A stretch of 64,000 nt of DNA from Zygnema cylindricum. Its lineage: Eukaryota; Streptophyta; Zygnematophyceae; Zygnematales; Zygnemataceae. The translations under genes were made by a program, and so were the position numbers. This document shows positions 56,471-64,000 of this stretch, one piece after another. Under the pieces are notes generated by a model. The model worked only from the letters and a program-made list of their open reading frames with translations, was not told the origin of the DNA and made no database searches. The stretch is taken from NCBI GenBank assembly GCA_037447655.1, contig JBBHKE010000908.1, positions 1 through 64,000 of the forward strand. Reading direction: 5' to 3'. Within the stretch, counting starts at the first letter, position 1, and each line of letters opens with the position of its first letter.

Positions 56471-59400
56471 TGAAAGGATCGATAATAAAACACTGAGCTC
56501 ACTTACAAACACTTATAGCAGCAAAAGCATTTAGAATATAAAACATTACATCAACATTGAAGAGACATTTCAGAAAATTCTCACATTAATAAAAAAACTG
56601 AAATTACAATTTCTTCTCTATCTCTTCTATTACTCCATATAATCCTCCAATTCCTTATTGATTGATTAACACACAGTCATGGTGTCCCTTAAATACAATA
56701 CCAGCCATGGCGTTACACGTGTGAGCGTGCGCCGCCAAGAAGCCTCCAGAAATCTGCCACCTGTCCGCAGATTAAGCTAGAATACTCTAAATTTCACAAA
56801 GGACTGAAACATAGCAAAACGACAAGTGAAAACGAAAGTACTAGACAAAGCTAGAAGTACTATCGTACTAAACTAGACGTACGAAAATCTAGACGCGAAA
56901 CGAAACAACAAATATTTTGCGAAACAACTAGAACTTCATCTAAATACACGTAACTGTACTTTCGGTATATTCTAGAAAGTACAGTTTTTCTTTCGCGAAA
57001 TAAAACTGATTTTCGCGCGCGTACGATTCTTTCAATGAATCGTAACATTCCCCCTCTTCATTGAAGAATTGTCTACGTCACAATAATCCTAGTTTAGGTC
57101 TTCCTCTTAAAAGCACATCAAACGTCGCCGCCTTAGTAAGCATATCGGCAGCTTCCTCAAGTGTCGATACATACAAAAATTTCACTTCTTTTGCCGCTAC
57201 CAAATCTCGTACAAAATGCCATTGAATTCGTATATGTTTAGTGCGTTTGTGAAAAACGGGATTTTTCACAAGTGCCATCGAACTCATACTATCCGTAAAA
57301 ATTTGTAAGCATCCCATCGAAAATCCAAGTTCGCTTAACATTTCTTTTATCCATATAGATGCTTTGCTTGCGTGGCACGCCGCCATATACTCGGCCTCCG
57401 TTGAACTTAGTGCCACGGTTGGTTGCAAACGCGAACTCCACGAAATCGCCGCTCCACCAATTTTGTCATAAGAAAGTCGATTTGGTTTCTTTCCTCTATT
57501 CTCTCGAGTACTCCGTCTAAGAAACGGAACTTGTTCCACATTTTGCTCCTCTTCGTCCACATTCGATTTCGAACTCGAAGATTTTTGACTTTCCGTCAAC
57601 ATTTTGGAATTTCGGCTCACATTACTCCGAACATCAATGTCAATGTCAAATTTCTCCGAACTCGAATTAACATTTGATTTTCCCTTCTTGATGTTGACAA
57701 TGGATTCTGGCTCCTCATCCGAATCCGAATCCTCAATGTCCGGGAAATTGGTAACATCGTCTACCTCATGAAAATCAAGATTCTTCTTCAATTCCGCCGA
57801 TTTTTCAATAACCGATTTTAAGTCTTCATGAAAATTAACATTTCGGGATTCTTCCACAATACGACGAACCGGGTCGAATACACGATAAAGATTTCCTTTC
57901 GTACTAAAGCCCACGAAAATTCCGGGCCAACTTCTAGCCGCAAATTTCCCTTTCTTTTTCACTTGATCCACATACACCGTAGCACGACATCCCCAAATTC
58001 GGAGATGATGGAGGGCCGGTTTTCGCCCATAAAGTAATTCGAATGGTGTTTTGTCACCGGAAACCGAAGTAAGTCTCCGATTACAAATGTAATTGGCCGT
58101 GAGGATAGCATCTCCCCATAATGAGATACTTTGACCGGCCGAATGCACCATCGCCCTCACCATTTCTTGTAAGGTCCTATTCTTCCTTTCGGCTACTCCA
58201 TTTGATTCCGGAGAATAAGGTGAAGTAAATTGTTGGGTAATTCCTTTCTCCTTACAATACCTCTCGAATGCGATAAATTCTCCTCCATTATCCGAACGAA
58301 TGGCTTTCAATTTCCGTTCGCATTGTCTTTCGGCAAATGCATGCCACTCAATAAAAGTTTGAAGAGCATCAGATTTTCTCTTCAATAATCGAACCCACGA
58401 AAATCTCGAATAATCATCAACGATGACCATAATATATCGATTTCCACCGAGGCTCTCCGGCTTAATTTGTCCACATAGATCAACGTGGACAAGCTCCAAA
58501 GGATGTTGAGCCCGAAATTTCACATCCTTCGTTGGATGTGATTTCCGAATTTGTCGTCCTTGACTACATCCGTCACACCCATTTACTTTTTCGCCGGTAG
58601 CAAGATCTAATCCTCTCACACATGCCGTTTTAATCATTTTCCTCAAATTTCCTTCGGATGTATGACACATCCGATGGTGCCATAACGTTAAATCTCATTT
58701 TAATTCCGAGATTTGATTTAGGATACCCGTGGAAGAAGCATTCTTCCTTGGTGGCTTCCATAAAAGTCGACTATGCATCGAATTGGTTACTTCGCCTTCG
58801 CCGATTAATTTGCCGTCGGCGCGATATATACGAATCACCGAATCACCTCTAGCGACTACGCTCCCACCGGCACGCTGAATTTGAGGTACGCTTAATAGAT
58901 TCACTGAACCATCCGGAATATATAGGACATTCAATAGACGCGCCTCCGAAATAGTTTCATTTCCAAAACGGTCCCATGTAGGTAAATTCAATCGAACGGT
59001 ACCCACTTTACTAACCGTAATAGTTTGTCCACTTGCGACCGTAATTAATTTTGGTACGGTAAGTGAACGCATGTCGTCAAAAAGTGTAGCGTCCGTACAC
59101 ACGTGGTGAGAAGCTCCCGTGTCAATAATCCATTCCTTTTCGTGTGCGTCACTTGGTTCACTTAATGAATCAATAGAGAGGTGAAGACAAGTGAACGTTT
59201 GTCCTCCTTCGTCTCCTTCAAAATTTCCCAAGTCAACAAAATTTCCATGACTTCCACCATGACCGCCATAGCGTTTACGACCACGACCACTATCACGTCC
59301 GCGACCGCGACCTCCAAAACTGCGACCGCCTCTTACTCCTCCGCTACTAAATTTAGAGTAGCATTGTTCGCTCGTGTGGCCTAGTTTCCCACAATTGAAG

Positions 59401-61260
59401 CATTCTTTCTCCTTTTCCGGACAATAAGCCGAAAAATGACCGGGCCGGTTGCAACGGAAACACAAGATGTTGTTGTTATCATTCTGGACGGACAGAGGTC
59501 TCGAATTTCCGCCCCTATCAAGCCATTTTCCACGGCCTCTCGGACCTCCTCCTTTTCCACCCCCTCTTCCACGGAAATAATGTAAGTCCGCGAATTCGGG
59601 AGCGGTCACATTCAAGAATCCCGTGCCCAAAGAGCCCTTTGAAGAGCTAACACGATTACTCTCCGCCATCTTTAAATAATTCACAATAAACTCATAGGTG
59701 TTATTTTCCCTCGCAAGTAAAATCTCCTTGAGATGGATCCACTTATCCGGCAATGCATTCAAAAATCCGGTTACTTTGTCCTCCTCCGTGATCACTCTCC
59801 CATTGTTGAGAAGTTGCTCCACAATAATATTGAATCTCTTCACGGCATCGTCAAAAGATTCATTGGATTTCATCTTGAATTGCATAAAATCGGAAAACAT
59901 ATATTGGCCCTTGTTTTGGATTCCCCTCTCAAATTGGGATTCCAACGCCTTCCAACATCCGTGTGCGGTGCTATGCGTGAGGAAATGATCATGCACGGAC
60001 ACCGAACAAGTTTGCATTAGTCCGGTGATGGCCGCAAGATTCTTTCGCTTCCACAACCGACGAGCCTTCGCATCTCCAACCGGCATTTTCTCTTCTCCAT
60101 TGACGACCTTCCAAAGGCCTCTCAAAATCAATTGAGCTCGAATATATTTCTTCCACGAAGGGTAATTCAATCCATTGAACACGACGGTCTTTCCGGGCAT
60201 CTGAAATATTTCCACTCCTCCTACTCCTTGACTATCTTCTTCTAAATCGGAATCGTTATCAAGCTTAAGTTTCCCCCTCTTATCTTTCACTTTCTTTGCC
60301 TCCTCATCACTATCATCGGAATCATCTCCATCCGGATCGGCATCCGGATCACCGTGAGTTAATTCATCGAACCTCCTATCCACGGCCGAGAATTTCTCAT
60401 CAATCCGACGCATGAAATTCTCCAAATACTCTCGCATTTGATTGTCGGACATCGAGCCACCGACACCTCTATTTTGATCAAACGAATCCGTGGGGAATGA
60501 TGACTCAAATGCGGCTCCGGTAAAACTGAACTCTTTCTCTTCTTTAGGAGGATCCTCGGGAGTCGGCAAATTTTCCCAAAAATTAGAAACGGGGGTAGCT
60601 GAAGAGGAGGGAGTGAAAGGGGACTTCTTTTTGTTCCTTCCCCCCATACACTACAATGGAGCTCTACCCGCTCCGATACCAAATGAAAGGATCGATAATA
60701 AAACTCTGAGCTCACTTACAAACACTTATAGCAGCAGAAGCATTTAGAATATAAAACATTACATCAACATTGAAGAGACATTTCAGAAAATTCTCACATT
60801 AATAAAAAAACTGAAATTACAATTTCTTCTCTATCTCTTCTATTACTCCATATAATCCTCCAATTCCTTATTGATTGATTAACACACAGTCATGGTGTCC
60901 CTTAAATACAATACCAGCCATGGCGTGACACGTGTGAGCGTGCGCCGCCAAGAAGCCTCCAGAAATCTGCCACCTGTCCGCAGATTAAGCTAGAATACTC
61001 TAAATTTCACTAAGGACTGAAACATAGCAAAACGACAAGTGAAAACGAAAGTACTAGACAAAGCTAGAAGTACTATCGTACTAAACTAGACGTACGAAAA
61101 TCTAGACGCGAAACGAAACAACAAATATTTTGCGAAACAACTAGAACTTCATCTAAATACACGTAACTGTACTTTCGGTATATTCTAGAAAGTATAGTTT
61201 TTCTTTCGCGAAATCAAACTGATTTTCGCGTGCGTACGATTCTTTCAATGAATCGTAATA
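56471..61260 (-). mobile_element. Copia element C (same family as A) inserted in RNase H of B
   Basis: 4790-bp minus-strand element with two 577-bp LTRs (56471-57047 and 60684-61260) that differ at only about seven positions, so the insertion is recent. The primer-binding site lies at 60661-60681 (complement TGGTATCGGAGCGGG) and the polypurine tract next to 57048. The target duplication GAGTT is perfect (56466-56470, 61261-61265). One LTR end reads TA instead of CA (61259-61260). Confidence 0.95.
57078..60647 (-). pseudogene. Element C gag-protease-integrase-RNase H, RT deleted in frame
   Basis: Almost open polyprotein: 650 codons (60647-58698), one TGA (58695-58697) where Gly is expected (ELK-stop-DLTLWHHRM), then 530 codons to 57078. 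The Gag start is MGGRNKKKSPF; the zinc knuckles are CFRCNRPGHFSAYC and CFNCGKLGHTSEQC; protease is DTGASHHVC. Integrase is complete, with zinc-binding HHCC, HVDLCGQIKPES, IRSDNGGEFIAF and SPESNGVAERKNRTL. After KKPNRLSYDKIGG it passes in frame into RNase H (AAISWSSRLQPTVALSSTE, IQWHFVRDLV, end KLGLL). The whole RT and the equivalent of the integrase/RT UAG are missing. The join falls in a GGTGGAG shared by both sides in element A, suggesting a microhomology deletion. If expressed, it would make capsid and an integrase-RNase H fusion but no RT. Confidence 0.9.
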
Positions 61261-62522
61261 GAGTTTTAGGCTACAACCTACGGTTGCGTTGAGTTCCACA
61301 GAATTTGAGTATATGGGTGCATATCATGCATCTAAGGCTTCGATTTGGATTAAGGAGATGTTACATGAGTTAAGCATTCCTATTGGTTTTATGACAATTT
61401 ATTTTGACACCATGAGTTCGATGGCGTTGGCAAAAAATCTTGTGTTTCACAAGAGGACGAAACACATCAGGATCCAATGGCATTTTGTAAGAGATTTGGT
61501 TACAACGAACGAGATTGTATTCGCGTACGTACCGACAAAAGAGGAGGCGACAGATTTGCTGACGAAAGCAGCTACGCATGATGTATTTGAGAGGGGGCGA
61601 CCAAAACTTGGATTATTTTGAAGAGTTATTTTGGCGATTTCGACAATAAGAGGGGGATTTATAGGTTATTGTCTTTTTCGCGACATTTCGCGTAACGTCA
61701 TACCAACATTTATTTGTTGACGTGAAGTATCACGTCATCGTACGAAATGTGCGATGACGTTTCGCGGTACTACTTGAAGCGTAAGCGAACGAAACAAACT
61801 ATTTCGTTTCGCATCAATTTGTGTTTTCGTGCGCAGGTGTTTCAATTTGCGTGCAGGTGTGTTCGTGGAGCGACACGTGTTTAAGTCGACGTTTGGAGTT
61901 AGTCGTTTTGAAGGAAGAAAGCGCGTGCGCATTCCTTTGTGGAGCTTTCATTGCAGTGTGCACAGTCATCTAGGGACAAACTTGTCGCTACGCTAAGTCT
62001 TGCTTGTCTTACCTTGTTGTCTCTTAGTGCAGAGTAGCCAGTATATAGGCAGTAGTGTACATGTGCAGAGTATTGAATGAATTAATCAATCTATCTTAGA
62101 TGATTAACCTTGGAGTAGGGATTATTTATAGAAGAGAGAGAAGAGAGAGAAGAGAGAAGAGAGATGATGTAAAGAGGATTCGGCCAAGAACACTTATAAA
62201 TCTTTTTGGCTGAATATTCCTCTTGTTTATTATGAGCTTCCGCTGTGTAATGTTTTATGTTTTATGAATTATTAAGAGTGAATGTCTTTTGCTCAAGATC
62301 CTACATTTAAGGGACACCATGAATGTGTGTTAATCAATTAAACAAATAATACAAGTAGTAGAGATAAGGAGTTAGAGGAGTAAAATTTGTAAATTCAGAT
62401 TTTTATTAATATGAGAAATTTTCGAAATGTCTCTTCAATGTTGATTTAATGTTTTACATTCTGAGTGTTTCTGCTGTTGTAATTGTTTCTTAGTGAGCTC
62501 AAAATTTTTACGGATCCTTTCA

Positions 62523-62648
62523 GAAATAAATGAGTACAGACCCACCAAGCTCTGCATCGAGCTGGTGGCATAGTGGTAGTCCGTTTGTAGTTGAACTGAA
62601 AGGTCCTAGATACAAGCCGTGGCCAACTCAATTTTCCCTAAAATGGGA
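62523..62648 (+). mobile_element. TRIM LTR fragment
   Basis: Matches the tRNA-like part of the TRIM LTR (20586-20710), truncated at both sides by the LTR of element A and the LTR of element VI. The cloverleaf is eroded; the loop reads AGTTGAA. Confidence 0.75.
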
Positions 62649-63684
62649 TGAAGAAATTAAAGGCTAGTTTAGTATTTTCAAGGTTTTGTAAAATGCAGAA
62701 AAGAAGCAGAGGCAGTCTGCCTCTAACTCCTCTTTCTAACTCCCACACTTGTCGCAGTCATTCAAAGTTGGAGAGGGAGATAAAGCCATGGCCCCCTATG
62801 CTATCCAGACGGGGATAAACATTAGATTGGCAGATTTACCAAAATAGTTATTGGCGGAACCGGGATTTGAACCTGGTACCTGCCTTCCGTCACAGCCACC
62901 GGTAGCTGGTAGCCTTAACCAATTAGACTAGGATCAAGGTTATACGATATAAGGTTTGATAATTACATAAATATGTACACGTAGGCTATGTCATTTAGCG
63001 GGTTATTTGGACATAGAAACAGTTTGTAATGTACAGCATACAGTAAATCCAAAACGAATACCACGCAATTTGTTTTGAAGGCGAAATAAATATCGCGCAA
63101 TTCTTTATGACGGCTACGATTGAAATTCGATTTAATCAGAAGGCCGCGAATCATGCCGAGATCGTGGAATAGTTTTTCGGCGGTTTACAGTCAACGTCAA
63201 ATCGAATGTCACGTTGCACAACCATATTGGAATACGATTCCTCCGAGGATTACAGGAACGAATCCAAAAGTGACATGTGTTGACTTGTTGGCCATGTCGT
63301 ACAATGGTCGTACAGAAAGTACACCGGCACTTGTACTTTTCTGTACAATACAGTATTATGATTGGTGCCGTACTATTGTAGATAAATTTTTAGAGAGAGA
63401 TAGGACTTAGAAAAATTTGATAGATTGGACCCTCTCTCCCAGAGAGCCTCTGTACAAAATGTCAACTTTGACCCTTCATAACTTACTGCTCAGAGGAGCA
63501 AATTCAAAGATTTTTTTTGCTAATGACTTAACGGAGTCTTGCCTTCACAGAAGTATAGGTGGTCAGAGTTTTTTGTCTGGCAAGGTAGCACTAATTCTTG
63601 CCGAAACACAAAGGGGTTAGGGTAATCCTAAAGGCTTCGTGTCAGCTGCCTACTCTGAGGACCTATGGAGGTCTCAGAGTGACA
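62649..63684 (+). mobile_element. 5' LTR of copia element VI
   Basis: Plus-strand family-1 LTR of 1036 bp from TGAAGAAATTAAAGG to GAGTGACA, directly followed by the primer-binding site. It aligns with LTR IV over its length. Confidence 0.85.
62863..62930 (-). repeat. tRNA-like A-box/B-box module inside LTR VI (antisense)
   Basis: On the minus strand TAGTCTAATTGGTTAAGGC (A-box, with a D-arm-like GTCT/AGGC pair) is followed about 50 nt later by a perfect B-box GGTTCAAATCC (62873-62863). The acceptor ends do not pair, so it is tRNA-like, not a tRNA. Confidence 0.6.
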
Positions 63685-63700
63685 GGTTATGGGCCCACCA
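63685..63700 (+). promoter_or_regulatory. Primer-binding site overlapping the gag start, element VI
   Basis: GGTTATGGGCCCACCA complements 16 nt of the anticodon arm of initiator tRNA-Met (known plant sequence GGUGGGCCCAUAACC). The gag ATG (63689) lies inside it. An upstream in-frame ATG at about 63665 is closed by TGA at 63680, so this ATG is the likely start. Confidence 0.8.
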
Positions 63701-64000
63701 TCTAGGGCGCCCATATTAAATGGAGGTGGCTTCATATACTGGGAAATTATGATGACAGGAGCTCTATATGAGAAACGGTTTTGGGAAATAGTGAGTGGAT
63801 GGGTGAGGCGTCCATCAAGTTTTGGGATACCTCTAAAGTTTACAAGAGGCAGATTCACTAAAGATGTAGATCCATCTTCAACGGAGGAGACAAAAAAAAA
63901 GGAGGTGGTAGACAAAGGAAAGGAGAAGGAGACGATCACACCAATAGCAACCGGTTTGGCATTCATGTCACCTATTCCGAGGAACGAGGAGAATGATATC
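63689..64000 (+). CDS. Gag N-terminus of copia element VI (runs off the window)
   Basis: The frame is open for 104 codons from the ATG inside the primer-binding site to the window end. It begins MGPPSRAPILNGGGFIYWE, the N-terminal Gag signature seen in elements I and II (there FDG and YWEMMMEG). Then follow basic and Lys/Glu-rich stretches (SSTEETKKKEVVDKGKEKE). Whether the element is whole cannot be judged from this window. It is the only family-1 copy here that starts without an early lesion. Confidence 0.75.
   Translation, partial: MGPPSRAPILNGGGFIYWEIMMTGALYEKRFWEIVSGWVRRPSSFGIPLKFTRGRFTKDVDPSSTEETKKKEVVDKGKEKETITPIATGLAFMSPIPRNEENDI

Larger units (their letters stand above)
56305..61621 (+). 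pseudogene. Element B RNase H, split by element C
   Basis: The first part runs to 56470 (ECVGYCDADWGGDFDSSKS, GYAFVFGGAAISWS). After element C, the second part at 61261-61621 continues in the matching frame (RLQPTVALSSTEFEYMGAY, KASIWIKEMLHEL, HKRTKHIRIQWHF, KEEATDLLTKAA, RPKLGLF-TGA). The break falls inside the SWS motif. Confidence 0.88.
51432..62305 (+). mobile_element. Copia element B inserted in the 3' LTR of A
   Basis: The 5' LTR 51432-52096 (665 bp) starts TGTTGGATTATTG and ends CCTACA. The primer-binding site is TTGGTATCGGAGC (52098). The 3' LTR (about 61660-62305) ends with the same CCTACA, preceded by polypurine AAGAGGGGG. The target duplication TTTAA is perfect (51427-51431, 62306-62310), and the A LTR reads on across it. 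Without element C it is about 6.08 kb. Confidence 0.93.
45565..62522 (+). mobile_element. Copia element A (outermost of three nested elements)
   Basis: The 5' LTR 45565-46148 (584 bp) starts TGTTACGATTCATT and ends CCTTTCA. A primer-binding site TGGTATCGGAGCGGG (46151) fits the initiator tRNA-Met 3' end. The coding region is 46206-51046, followed by a polypurine tract GAAGAGGGGGAA and the 3' LTR from 51077. The 3' LTR is broken at 51431 by element B and resumes at 62306 to end at 62522. Without the insert the element is about 6.08 kb. No matching TSD exists (GTTTG left, GAAAT right), and its flanks are a duplicated block and a TRIM LTR fragment, so the ends were rearranged. Confidence 0.9.

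Overview
This looks like a nuclear contig from a green plant or streptophyte alga. The evidence is a five-exon transcription factor with a plant-type GARP DNA-binding domain, a plant-type tRNA-Ser(CGA), a piece of chloroplast petA embedded in the sequence, and several Ty1/copia retrotransposons. A secreted-type lectin fragment with an algal-style Pro-rich (PPSPPPPP) linker leans towards a charophyte, but the species cannot be fixed from sequence alone. A 10-N assembly gap lies at 24444-24453.

Layout. 1-2915: wreck of a minus-strand copia element (family 1). 3415-4300: hAT-type non-autonomous transposon. 5174-10395: the best protein gene, a GARP factor on the minus strand; introns resolved by splice sites and phase. 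11.7-15.6 kb: nested PIF/Harbinger-like and other MITEs. 15.6-19.96 kb: second family-1 copia, RT lost. 20510-21022: complete TRIM whose LTRs contain a full tRNA-like cloverleaf. 21.6-24.4 kb: third family-1 copia, RT deleted, cut by the gap. 25253-26461: intact trihelix-type ORF. 27-34.6 kb: MITE field, including a hAT copy with a perfect 8-bp TSD. 34882-34962: tRNA-Ser. 38.8-39.6 kb: Pro-rich/F5-8C lectin-like relic. 41.7-44.5 kb: family-1 RNase H relic split by a solo LTR. 44.5-44.9 kb: petA NUPT. 44890-45564: exact-length copy of 39788-40462. 45565-62522: three nested copia elements (A holds B, B holds C), with clean 5-bp TSDs for B and C. 62649-64000: LTR and start of gag of a plus-strand family-1 element running off the window.

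Main points of interest: (1) nested elements A and B both carry an in-frame UAG between integrase and reverse transcriptase, in the tobamovirus-type readthrough context UAG-CAR-YYA; (2) in family 1 the primer-binding site matches the anticodon arm of initiator tRNA-Met, so the complement of the CAU anticodon is also the gag start codon; (3) a TRIM carries a tRNA-like cloverleaf in each LTR, comparable in idea to the 5S-bearing Cassandra TRIMs, and family-1 LTRs carry antisense A-box/B-box modules; (4) copia copies repeatedly lose reverse transcriptase while keeping gag, integrase or RNase H, once as an in-frame integrase-RNase H fusion.
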